Of a stretch of 64,000 nucleotides of DNA, positions 1 through 9,008 are shown in pieces; within the stretch, counting starts at the first letter, position 1, and each line of letters opens with the position of its first letter. Under the pieces are notes generated by a model that was given only the letters and a program-made list of their open reading frames with translations, was not told the origin of the DNA and made no database searches. Origin of the DNA: Acholoe squamosa (lineage: Eukaryota; Annelida; Polychaeta; Phyllodocida; Polynoidae); NCBI GenBank assembly GCA_949317995.1, contig OX439048.1, positions 67,709,375-67,773,374 on the forward strand, given 5' to 3'. Made by a program: the position numbers and the translations under genes.

Positions 1-2
1 CG

Positions 3-1010
3 TTCTATGACGCATTGGATAACTCCAGACAAGTGAGTCCTGAACGCCGAAGTGTTCAACAAGCAATTGATGTAGGTGAGCCTTATGTAGCCCCTCCATC
101 CGAAGGTTTGAGTGGAGAGGTGGCAGGAGTTCAGTCTCACGACAGGGCTCTAATGCCACCTCCCCCTCAACTACCGCCTCGTCTGGGTGGGAGTACCTCA
201 TCCGGTGCTTTGGGACCTGCTTCTCCGGTTGACAGGCCAATGTACCTAGAGCTACCCCTACCAGACAGTCCCGAGTGGCATGATGTAGCCGGTCCCTATG
301 ACAGACGGATGTTAGCTATTTCTGAGGAAATGCTGATACCCACCTGTTATGGGACGCCCAGAGAGGTTGACGAGCCTGTTGTCAACGCGATCTGGGAATG
401 TGCTCATGCGCAATGGGCTAATACCTTTCCGGAAACCTGGCTGGTGGATTACCATCAGATGGCCAAAAGACTGGTAGTCCATTTATGGTTTCATAAAGCC
501 CTCTGGGACGCAGAAATGGCTTTCCGAAGGAATACCTTCTTTAGGCCTTCCTATGTGTCTGACAAAACGGGTTACACCAGTGTCAAGGCAGATGAGGTCT
601 CTAGGTACATAGATAGAGACCAGATCCTAATGTTAGGAACAGCGGAGGAGTATGAAGCAGCAGGTAACACTGTTGTGGATTACTGTCCAGGGGTCCCTAT
701 TACATCTCAAACCATTGAGGCAGAGGAGGCCCGGATTGGTGTGTCTCCACTAGACAGACTCGGGGTAATACAAGACCTTGTAGTATGTCTATTGGAGAGG
801 CAGTATGCACTGGCGCACCCAGAGCTTTCCCCGGACCAGCACCCGTGCAGGTACCCGCCAAAATGGCTGATCGGATGGATCATCTCATGTCTTCTGCTGA
901 AACTCCTACTTTGGGAGATACGGCAGAAGTACCTGAGGAGGCTCCACCTGGTGCAGATGGTTCCCCTAAAACTGCTCAGTCTACCCCTACGAAGACTGAA
1001 CAGAAGATAG
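3..1010 (+). CDS. Hypothetical protein, 5'-partial, upstream frame
   Basis: The frame is open from the first bases of the window, so the true start lies upstream. It reads about 335 residues. The N-terminal part is rich in proline, serine and glutamate. The middle is a soluble-looking region rich in tryptophan, aromatic and acidic residues (for example around MYLELPLPDSPEWHD and TWLVDYHQMAKRLVVHLWF). From about base 860 the translation turns into leucine-rich nonsense-like sequence, while the next frame (from 863) becomes plausible, so real coding probably ends near 785-870. I do not recognise the family. A gag-like or ORF1-like protein of a retroelement is possible, and so is a single-exon host gene. 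No reverse transcriptase or transposase lies in the visible neighbourhood to decide this. Confidence 0.5.
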   Translation, partial: FYDALDNSRQVSPERRSVQQAIDVGEPYVAPPSEGLSGEVAGVQSHDRALMPPPPQLPPRLGGSTSSGALGPASPVDRPMYLELPLPDSPEWHDVAGPYDRRMLAISEEMLIPTCYGTPREVDEPVVNAIWECAHAQWANTFPETWLVDYHQMAKRLVVHLWFHKALWDAEMAFRRNTFFRPSYVSDKTGYTSVKADEVSRYIDRDQILMLGTAEEYEAAGNTVVDYCPGVPITSQTIEAEEARIGVSPLDRLGVIQDLVVCLLERQYALAHPELSPDQHPCRYPPKWLIGWIISCLLLKLLLWEIRQKYLRRLHLVQMVPLKLLSLPLRRLNRR

Positions 1011-2431
1011 GGAAAACAGCTAGTGGAAAGGGTAAAGGAACCCCCACTAAGAATAAAGGTAAAGGGAAGCGGTCAGGAACCGAACCCTCTACCAGCATGA
1101 GTGTGGCCGATAGTACCCGAACCCGTCGGGTGTCCCCACGCTCGGACAATAAGAAGGGAGCTAAGGCTTCGGATGTCTCCGGCAACGAGACGGATGCATC
1201 CGAGCCTGGCACCTCTACTAACGGCAGATCCCGCAGAAGGAATAAGAAGAAGGTTAACCAACGTAAACCTGAACCTATCGAGGTAGACATTCAACCTGAA
1301 ACTCCAGAAGTTGAATTGGCTGTCTCAACCGTAAAGATTGACTTTGGTGTGCCAATCATCAAACTACACGACGTAATGGCCGATTTGAGTGGAGACGCTC
1401 AAGATGCCGCAGCCCAGGTTCTCACAGGTCAACAACCTGTTGTGCAACCTGTGGATGTACTATCCGACCCTGAGGGAGAGGAGCCAGTTGACCCAGTTGT
1501 GGATGTCACTCCTACCGACGAGCAAGAGGCTGCTATGTGGGAAAATGCCAATAGCGACTTTGCCGACTTCATTTCTCTACACAGGGGACACCTGAAGGGG
1601 AGCAAAACTGTATGGAGGCTACCCCCTCGGATCACCTATGAGAGGCGTGAGGATATGGAGGAGTGGCTTCGCAAGAAGCTCTCTGACAGGAAACCGGCCA
1701 ACATGTCCTGGATCTATTGGGAATTCGTTAAGAATTCACCCAATGGCCTGTACAACTATGACCAGAAGGGTAAACTAAAATTTGCTCTGGACGAGTACTG
1801 CGGGGAGGATTGTAAGGATTGTCCCTTTCAACGTTGTACTCACAGTGAAGGTGAGGTTGAATTCTTCATCGAGAAAGACGAGTTCCTTCGTCATCTCGTG
1901 GAAGTTCATATGCACCAGAGGCCGGAATATGTCTGCGATCGAGAAGTTGGCAAGAAATGTGCTAAATGCACAGGATGTGTCACTCCCCGACGCGGAGACA
2001 TGGTCCGGCACTATGTTACTTCGCATGGAGAGGGTCTGGAGGCAGCCATAGATAGAGTGATGAAAATTCACTCTGAACTCTATGGCAACCTTAAGGGCCT
2101 CAATGCTGAGAAACTTGCTTCTCTCACACCGAGTACGAAGCAGTTTGCGCCAACGGTTCCTGGTACTAACCAGAAGCTGAAGGCTCGGTTTGCCCAGACT
2201 CCCGGGTCTGGCAAATTGGAGTATGCTCAAGAGGAGAACGATTTGTTAAATGAATGGAGGAGCAATAGGGCCTGCGGCCGGGGTGGGGCTTATGTTACTC
2301 CAGCACCACAGAGCTGCTCACACTTAGAGACACACAGCACCACAGAGCTGCTCACACTTAGAGGCACACAGCACCACAGAGCTGCTCACACATATAGAGT
2401 CACACAGCACCACAGAGCTGCTCACACTTAG
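863..2431 (+). CDS. Hypothetical protein with C2H2-like Cys/His clusters, downstream frame
   Basis: An ATG at 863 in good context (AAAATGG) opens a frame of about 520 codons; the frame itself is open back to about 785. Residues up to about 140 are basic and low-complexity (Lys/Ser/Thr/Pro, several KGKG and SRRRNKKK stretches), like a nucleic-acid-binding tail. After an acidic linker comes a region with two Cys/His clusters: CGEDCKDCPFQRC followed by HLVEVHMH, and CDREVGKKCAKCTGC followed by HYVTSH, both resembling C2H2-type fingers. Credible coding ends near base 2265. The rest of the frame runs into a minisatellite and stops there, so the original 3' end is probably lost. It overlaps the upstream frame at 785-1010, consistent with one protein split by a frameshift or with two overlapping ORFs. 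Function unknown. Confidence 0.5.
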   Translation: MADRMDHLMSSAETPTLGDTAEVPEEAPPGADGSPKTAQSTPTKTEQKIGKTASGKGKGTPTKNKGKGKRSGTEPSTSMSVADSTRTRRVSPRSDNKKGAKASDVSGNETDASEPGTSTNGRSRRRNKKKVNQRKPEPIEVDIQPETPEVELAVSTVKIDFGVPIIKLHDVMADLSGDAQDAAAQVLTGQQPVVQPVDVLSDPEGEEPVDPVVDVTPTDEQEAAMWENANSDFADFISLHRGHLKGSKTVWRLPPRITYERREDMEEWLRKKLSDRKPANMSWIYWEFVKNSPNGLYNYDQKGKLKFALDEYCGEDCKDCPFQRCTHSEGEVEFFIEKDEFLRHLVEVHMHQRPEYVCDREVGKKCAKCTGCVTPRRGDMVRHYVTSHGEGLEAAIDRVMKIHSELYGNLKGLNAEKLASLTPSTKQFAPTVPGTNQKLKARFAQTPGSGKLEYAQEENDLLNEWRSNRACGRGGAYVTPAPQSCSHLETHSTTELLTLRGTQHHRAAHTYRVTQHHRAAHT

Positions 2432-3385
2432 AGAGACACACAGCACCACAGAGCTACTCACACTTAGACACACACAGCACCACAGAGCTACTCACACTTA
2501 GAGAGACACACAGCACTACAGAGCTGCTCACACTTAGAGAGGCACACAGCACCACAGAGCTGCTCACACTTAGAGAGACACACAGCACTACAGAGCTGCT
2601 CACACTTAGAGAGACACACAGCACTACAGAGCTGCTCACACTTAGAGGCACACAGCACCATAGAGCTGCTCACACTTATAGAGACACACAGCACCATAGA
2701 GCTGCTCACACTTAGAGAGACACACAGCACCACAGAGCTGCTCACACTTAGAGAGACACACAGCACTACAGAGCTGCTCACACTTATAGAGACATACAGC
2801 ACCACAGAGCTGCTCACACTTATAGAGACACACAGCACCACAGAGCTGCTCACACTTATAGAGACACACAGCACCACAGAGCTACTCAGACTTAGACACA
2901 CAGAGCACCACAGAGCTGCTCACACTTAGAGAGACACACAGCACCACAGAGCTGCTCACACTTAGAGAGGCACACAGCACCACAGAGCTGCTCACACTTA
3001 GAGAGACACACAGCACCACAGAGCTGCTCACACTTAGAGGCACACAGCACCACAGAGCTGCTCACACTTAGAGGCACACAGCACCACAGAGCTGCTCACA
3101 CTTAGAGGCACACAGCACCACAGAGCTGCTCACACTTAGAGGCACACAGCACCACAGAGCTGCTCACACTTAGAGACACACAGCACCATAGAGCTGCTCA
3201 CACTTAGAGAGGCACACAGCACTACAGAGCTGCTCACACTTAGAGGCACACAGCACTACAGAGCTGCTCACACTTAGAGACACACAGCACCACAGAGTTG
3301 CTCACACTTATAGAGGCAAACAACACCACAGAGCTGCTCACACTTATGGAGACACACAGCACCATAGATCTGCTCACATCTAGTT
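2312..3385. repeat. Minisatellite, 32-36 bp unit
   Basis: About 30 head-to-tail copies built on CAGCACCACAGAGCTGCTCA plus CACTTAGAGAGACACA. Unit length varies because the AGAG/AGGC part differs between copies. It abuts the 3' end of the preceding reading frame and supplies its stop codon. The minus-strand frames across it (VSSSVVLCVSLS repeats) are products of the repeat, not genes. Confidence 0.95.
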
Positions 3386-4023
3386 ACATAGTGTTAGCTG
3401 GTACATCCAAGGCACACACGAGATACACCAACAGAACCTGCTCGTATTTATGTTCAAAAGGATAGAGGAACATAAAGTAAAAAGTCACCAAACTGCATAC
3501 ACAGTAAGTACAACAAGAGTATTGCCCCCCGTATAAGGTGCACCTTACACATAAAGCACACCCAGACTTTGAGGTCATGTGTCAGTATCATGTGATGCAA
3601 CGTTTGTTCCAGCTTATCATGGTGAATAGTTGAAACAAAATGCACTTTGGTCTACATGATTTTAATAGCAATCATGCCGGTTGACTACAAGAAAAGGAAA
3701 GGTTGCTGATATGGGTCTTACATCAAAACCAGTCGACTCTCGAGGAATTTTGATTTCCTACCAACCCAATATTAGGCAAATAATCCTCTTTCCACATTTT
3801 ACTTTTTTCAATTTCCTTGCATGAGAAGGTTGGTTGCTAGGGACGGAATCGGACACAAACGTTTTTTTTTCATGTTACTTTTTATTTTGAAAAGCCATAC
3901 AGGATGGAATACCATTAAAATTAAATGTTCTGATGTTTTGAATGCAATCTAATGAAGATTTGTTGTAGTGCATTACTTCTGATCACCAACTCCAACTTTG
4001 AGGGCATCAAATTGTTGCATCCC
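3386..4023. other. Non-coding spacer
   Basis: AT-rich unique sequence. No convincing reading frame, RNA gene or repeat seen. Confidence 0.6.
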
Positions 4024-4384
4024 GGAGGGTGTTGCTCCTATAGTAAAAGGAAGAGCTGGCTAAAGATGCCCTCATTTCCAGTCCTTTCTTTCATGTAGAT
4101 ATAACTTGTCCCTTTTGTTGCTCACAAGTGGTCATGCAATTATGGTGCTAAAAAGGGGGGATTTGTGTAGGTACCTAGTTGGGAGAAGTCAGTCAGTATG
4201 ATATACTATAGGGTGTGTGACATGAGTAGGTACCTGATAGTGCTGCTCTCTCTGTTTTGAACAAGGCAGGTGACTTTTCAGACTAATGTGGTGAGTGCAA
4301 GTTGAATGGTGAAGCAGAGCGGGACTTCTTTTGAAAAGAGGGTACCTCCTGACAGCTCTTTTTACTATAGGAGCAACACGCTCC
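4024..4384. mobile_element. Small inverted-repeat element (MITE-like), copy A
   Basis: The left end GGAGGGTGTTGCTCC and right end GGAGCAACACGCTCC are inverted repeats with one mismatch. The inside closely matches 43091-43452 (shared segments include the CTTGTCCCTTTTGTTGCTCA stretch and two GTAGGTACCT boxes). There is no coding capacity, so it is a non-autonomous element of about 360 bp. A target duplication is not clear. Confidence 0.8.
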
Positions 4385-4453
4385 TGGCATAACATCTTCA
4401 GAAATGCCTTCCTGAACTGTCATTAGCTGATTAGATAGCCGACATCCTAGTGG

Positions 4454-5022
4454 GTAGTCAGAATGTAGATAGCAGAGATCGGGAACGATCATAGGTGTCT
4501 GCCGCAGTCAGAATGTAGATAGGAGACATCGGTAATGATCATAGATGTCTGCGGTAGTCAGAATGTAGATAGGAGAGATCGGTAATGATCATAGGTGTCT
4601 GCGGGAGTCGGAATGTAGATAGGAGAGATCGGTAATGTTAAAAGGTGTCTGCGGTAGTCAGAATGTAGATTGGAGAGATCAGTAATGATCATAAGTGTCT
4701 GCGGTAGTCAGAATGTAGATAGGAGAGATCGGTAATGATAAAAGGTGTCTAAGGTAGTCAGAATGTAGATAGGAGAGATCGGTAATGATCATAAGTGTCT
4801 GCGGTAGTCAGAATGTAGATAGGAGAGATCGGTAATGATCATAGGTGTCTGCGGTAGTCAGAATGTAGATAGGAGAGATCGGTAATGATCATAAGTGTCT
4901 GCGGTAGTCAGAATGTAGATAGGAGAGATCGGTAATGATCATAAGTGTCTGTGGTAGTCAGAATGTAGATAGGAGGGATAGGTAATGGTCATAGGTGTCT
5001 GCGGTAGTCAGAATGTAGATAT
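4454..5022. repeat. 50-bp satellite, left segment
   Basis: About 11 copies of a 50-bp unit that reads GTAGTCAGAATGTAGATAGG, then AGAGATCGGTAATGATCATA, then AGTGTCTGCG. The same unit fills 21014-27284. The array is interrupted by the LTR element starting at 5023, so the two segments were once one array. Confidence 0.95.
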
Positions 5023-5609
5023 TATGATATACCATTTTATTATTCCATAAATTCTAACATATTATTGTATTAATCAAAGAATATCTAAGAAATTAATACA
5101 TAGGTTGGTTCTAAGAGCTATAAGAGCGCTCAAACTTTGTATAAGAGCGTTCATGCCCCACTGCACACCAAACCAAGTCAGTTAGACAGAGTTTATGACA
5201 TCAAAGGGTCCGACCTAATGGTTCACTGCACAATATAATAAAAATGAGGGTCTCAGTGTGCGACCTCATGGTTCAGTGCACAAACTAATAACTTGTAAGT
5301 GAATGCAACTGGCCGTCACGGGTGCCTGAGCACCGCTGACGCCGTCATGAGTGTCTGAGCACTCTAATGACTGAACAATGGGTTACATAAGCACGACGCC
5401 ATAACCTTCCGGTCGCTCTAGCGTCGCTCCTGAGCAACCTAGGTCAAATATCAAAGCATTTATAGAAAGCCCATAATTAGACGGTTAGAATGAGCCCAAG
5501 ATCAAGGCGGAACTCCCATTATTAAGGAAGTTACGCCATGGAGACTGAATCAACCTCAGAATGCACTACAGACGAACCGGCGTGAGTTACGCGCCTATCC
5601 AGCAGGCAT

Positions 5610-5655
5610 TATAAACTTGGCATATTCAACTTTGGGCATGCGCAAAATGGCGGTT
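5610..5655 (+). promoter_or_regulatory. Likely LTR core promoter
   Basis: TATAAA (5610-5615) is followed about 25 bases later by GGGCATGCGCAAAATGGCGG, which combines a half-match to the NRF1 consensus with a YY1-like AAAATGGCGG. Promoter activity is inferred from these matches and the position in the LTR. The 3' LTR carries the same block near 20252. Confidence 0.45.
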
Positions 5656-6248
5656 ATAGACGCATAAACGACTGAGATATGAGGGTCTGAAGATGCAGAA
5701 CCGACCAAGACAAAGGGGGACACAGCGGCGTCCATGGGGGTCCTTTGTCACCCAGTGACACATGAAAGACTCCCCTCAAACAATTGCAGAGTTAGGCAAA
5801 TGCTACTGGCTCCAGTCAGTCTGGAGGTGCTTTTCCAGGATTTGCTTCAAATAGCCTGGCTGCACCTCCTAGACAGTCAGAACACCAAGAACCGCTCTAG
5901 AGGTAACATCTCCAGTCATCTCCTGCTACCTGCTATACCACTGCACTATGGTGAAACTATGCTAGACAGGCATTGGTTTCTATCATTAGTGGCCAGGGGG
6001 TATCTTCCTCAAGACATCCACCAGAGGGTAAAGTTATTCATTATTACATTATTCCTCTAAGCAGCAGGTCAGGAGCTAGGTGTGGGAACCCACCTAGAAA
6101 TATGCTGGACATTGTATTATTATTACCTCACAGGTGGAGTGGAACAGAACATTATACCTTATAAATTACTGTATGTTTACTGTATGTACAAATTACCTAC
6201 ATACTAACTACTGTATGATTGATATTTCTTACATGTTGCCTAAAGCTG

Positions 6249-6254
6249 AATAAA
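6249..6254 (+). terminator. Polyadenylation signal in LTR
   Basis: AATAAA about 120 bases before the LTR end. The same hexamer is at 20891-20896 in the 3' LTR, where it would end the proviral transcript. Confidence 0.55.
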
Positions 6255-6375
6255 CCAGTGATAACTGGAAATAACACTATTTATAAGAGCCTGTTGGATT
6301 TACACTATATACCACTAGTCATAGGATATTTCTCATATGACAACTTGATCATGCATAAACTCTACCATGACAAAG

Positions 6376-6390
6376 TGGTGGAGAACATCC
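6376..6390 (+). other. Candidate primer binding site
   Basis: TGGTGGAGAACATCC begins three bases after the LTR and starts with TGG as tRNA-primed sites do. I could not match it to a specific tRNA 3' end, so this rests on position and the TGG only. Confidence 0.25.
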
Positions 6391-6514
6391 TACTAAGATC
6401 CCATTTCTCACAGGCTCATAGAAATTAAGCTGGCAACATTACTAAAAACAATCATACACACAGTAAACCCCACTCCACCCACCCAGTGACCTTGACACCA
6501 TGTTCAAAAATGTC

Positions 6515-7180
6515 ACCAGTGAGATCTCCCACATACCAGTGAGATCTCCCACATACCAGTGAGATCTCCCACACATCAATGAGATCTCCCACACATCAAT
6601 GAGATCTCCCACACATCAAGGAGATCTCCCACACGTCAGTGAGATCTCCCACACGTCAGTGAGGTCTCCCACACGTCAGTGAGGTCTCCCACACATCAGT
6701 GAGATCTCCCACACATCAATGAGATCTCCCACACGACAGTGAGATCTCCCACATATCAGTGAGATCTCCCACATACCAGTGAGATCTCCCACACATCAAT
6801 GAGATCTCCCACACGACAGTGAGATCTCCCACATATCAGTGAGATCTCCCACATACCAGTGAGATCTTCCACATACCAGTGAGGTCTCCCACACGTCAGA
6901 GAGGTCTCCCACACGTCAGTGAGGTCTCCCACACGTCAGTGAGGTCTCCCACACGTCAGTGAGGTCTCCCACACGTCAGTGGGGTCTCCCACACGTCAGT
7001 GAGGTCTCCCACACGTCAGTGAGGTCTCCCACACGTCAGTGAGGTCTCCCACACGTCAGGGAGGTCTCCCACACGTCAGGGAGGTCTCCCACACGTCAGT
7101 GAGGTCTCCCACACGTCAGTGAGGTCTCCCACACATCATTGAGGTCTCCCAAACATCAGTGAGGTCTCCCCAATGACAAT
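6515..7180 (+). repeat. 20-bp minisatellite in the retroelement leader
   Basis: About 33 copies of CAGTGAGGTCTCCCACACGT with A/G variants (CAGTGAGATCTCCCACATAC). It fills most of the untranslated leader between the 5' LTR and gag. Variant types are clustered, suggesting local duplications. Confidence 0.93.
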
Positions 7181-7244
7181 CTCAGTGTGATCTCCAACAT
7201 GTCAGTGATATCTACAACACACCAGTGATCCCACACCTTCCACC

Positions 7245-9008
7245 ATGGCCGACGCCGATGAAGGTCCTCAACCCAATCAGGCAGCTGAGAAGATAAGGGC
7301 CTATGAGAAGACCATCCAAGATGCAGTTACTGCCCTAGAAGCAAACAGAGCCCAACAGGATGCTCATGCCCTTGCCTCAAAGGAAAGGGAGAGGATCCTC
7401 AGTCAACAGGTGGCACAAAGGAATGCGGAATTAGATGACCATCGGAAGGCCCTAGAACAGGCACAACAACAGATATCAGATCTCATGAAGCTGGTATCAA
7501 CCCAGACCTCACAGCCTCCCACACCCACCACCACACCTATTGTCACACCACCTGCCTCTGGATCCAAGGAGGATGTCATGATCTCCATGATGTCCAACAT
7601 GACCAGGATCCTAGACAGACAACAACACGACGACAGGAAGATCAGGCAACACGAGGTAACCAAACCCAAAACTTTTTCTCACCCATCACCACTCATGTCA
7701 ACAGCACTATTTATTGATCACAAATTCCCAGAGTATCTGAAGGACAGGTACAAATTAACAGACAGTGACACCATGGTAACATATTTACCCAAGTACCTTG
7801 AAGGACAAGCATTGGCTTGGTTTGAAACCTTCAAGGAAAGTGCCACACCTGATAAGTTGACATGGTCCAATGTAGTACATGAACTAAAAGAGTATTTTGC
7901 TACTCAAGACAATATTATCTCCAGGACTGCACTCCGTGCACAAGAGATAGATGAACCTGTATCTGATTATGCAATGTATCTCAGAAAAGCGTGTAATGCC
8001 CAATGCCTAAAGGACGACACCTTATTTAAAACATTCACCCAAGGCATGAGGCCCTGGATCTCTGTAGCTCTTGAAAACAAGAAAATAGACTCTTTTGACC
8101 AAGCCCTAGACCTAGCCTTGGAGGTTGAGACCCAAGAAAGATCTAGGAGAACATTATATGCAGAGTCTAACCCACAGCCTACTAAGAAAAAGGTCCAGGA
8201 AATCACCACTAGTTCAGATGAAGATGTTAACCTAATGTCTAGTGCCCATGTAAGGCAACAGGAAGCTAAGGCTACATCCAAAGACCCTACCGGTAGATAT
8301 AGAGGAAATAACTATGACCCTAACTACCGCTCCAGTAGAGGTAGAGGTAGAGGGGGCAACAGCAACAACCGGGGGGGTCACAACAGTAGAAAAGACAACA
8401 GCTCTTCCAACTCCAACAATGGTAACTCTTCATACAGTGATAGGAGAGACAGAACCCCAAGTAATGGCAGATCCTATAATAATCAAGGATCCAACAGTAG
8501 GAGCCATAGTCCACATAGGAAGTACAACAACGGATCCTACAACAACCAGGGTTACAACAACTCTGGATCCTATAGTCAAGGATCCAACGGTAGGAGCCAC
8601 AGTCCACATAGGAACTACAACAGTGGATCCTACAACAACAATGGTTCCTACAACAACCAGGGTTCCAACAACTCTGGATCCTATAGTCAAGGATCCAACG
8701 GTAGAAGCCATAGTCCACATAGGAACTACAACAGTGGATCCTACAACAACAACGGTGCCTACAACAATCAGGGATCCAACAACTCCGGATCCTACAGCAA
8801 CCAGGGTTCTAATAACTCTGGGCAATACAGCAACTCTGGTCATTATAACAAGGGTTCCAACTCACATCAGGAGGATCACAAACCTAACACAAGAGGTTAC
8901 CAGGGGAACCAACACAGTAACCCCCAAACAATACCTCAAGTGATGGATCAACTCTCCAAGCTCCTGGTCGCAAGCATCGCAACCACCCCACAGAACCAGG
9001 AAAACTAG
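7245..9008 (+). CDS. gag: Gag polyprotein of the LTR retroelement
   Basis: 587 residues from an ATG at 7245 (CACCATGG, good context). Residues 10-90 are Gln/Glu/Ala-rich and probably coiled coil. Residues about 140-310 resemble a Ty3/gypsy capsid (LEGQALAWFETFKES, TWSNVVHELKEYF, FTQGMRPWI). The C-terminal 240 residues are low-complexity: an RGRGRGG stretch, then Asn/Ser/Gly/Tyr repeats with a 37-residue (111-bp) tandem unit containing GRSHSPHRNYNSGSYNN. No CCHC zinc knuckle is visible, which is unusual; the RG-rich and SR/SPHR parts may bind RNA instead. Pol lies in the -1 frame and is open from 8921, overlapping gag by 88 bases, as expected for frameshift expression. I see no textbook slippery heptamer. 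Confidence 0.9.
   Translation: MADADEGPQPNQAAEKIRAYEKTIQDAVTALEANRAQQDAHALASKERERILSQQVAQRNAELDDHRKALEQAQQQISDLMKLVSTQTSQPPTPTTTPIVTPPASGSKEDVMISMMSNMTRILDRQQHDDRKIRQHEVTKPKTFSHPSPLMSTALFIDHKFPEYLKDRYKLTDSDTMVTYLPKYLEGQALAWFETFKESATPDKLTWSNVVHELKEYFATQDNIISRTALRAQEIDEPVSDYAMYLRKACNAQCLKDDTLFKTFTQGMRPWISVALENKKIDSFDQALDLALEVETQERSRRTLYAESNPQPTKKKVQEITTSSDEDVNLMSSAHVRQQEAKATSKDPTGRYRGNNYDPNYRSSRGRGRGGNSNNRGGHNSRKDNSSSNSNNGNSSYSDRRDRTPSNGRSYNNQGSNSRSHSPHRKYNNGSYNNQGYNNSGSYSQGSNGRSHSPHRNYNSGSYNNNGSYNNQGSNNSGSYSQGSNGRSHSPHRNYNSGSYNNNGAYNNQGSNNSGSYSNQGSNNSGQYSNSGHYNKGSNSHQEDHKPNTRGYQGNQHSNPQTIPQVMDQLSKLLVASIATTPQNQEN

Larger units (their letters stand above)
5023..6372 (+). repeat. 5' LTR
   Basis: Matches 19665-21013 with roughly a dozen scattered substitutions by eye (for example ACTGG/ACCGG near 5311 and CCATGG/CCGTGG near 5536), about 1% divergence. 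It starts where the satellite stops (TATGATATACC) and ends ...CCATGACA. The last ~20 bases differ more between copies than the rest. A 100-residue frame (5734-6060) lies inside both LTRs, with no recognisable content. Confidence 0.93.

Noticed and set aside
2454..3077. Minus-strand frames reading SVSSSVVLCVSLS
   Set aside because: Translation of the 32-36 bp minisatellite; no independent coding signal.
5734..6060. LTR-encoded protein (frame conserved in both LTRs)
   Set aside because: Both LTRs are near-identical by origin, so conservation carries no weight. The start codon is missing in the 3' copy and no known motif is seen.
8314..8943. 209-codon plus-strand frame and several minus-strand frames over gag
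   Set aside because: Shadows of the repetitive gag C-terminal coding sequence; Thr/Val-rich translation follows the gag repeat.
8918..9008. Canonical -1 slippery heptamer at the gag-pol overlap
   Set aside because: The C and A runs (8921-8929, 9001-9005) are not in the register needed for an X XXY YYZ site; the -1 arrangement is supported only by frame geometry.
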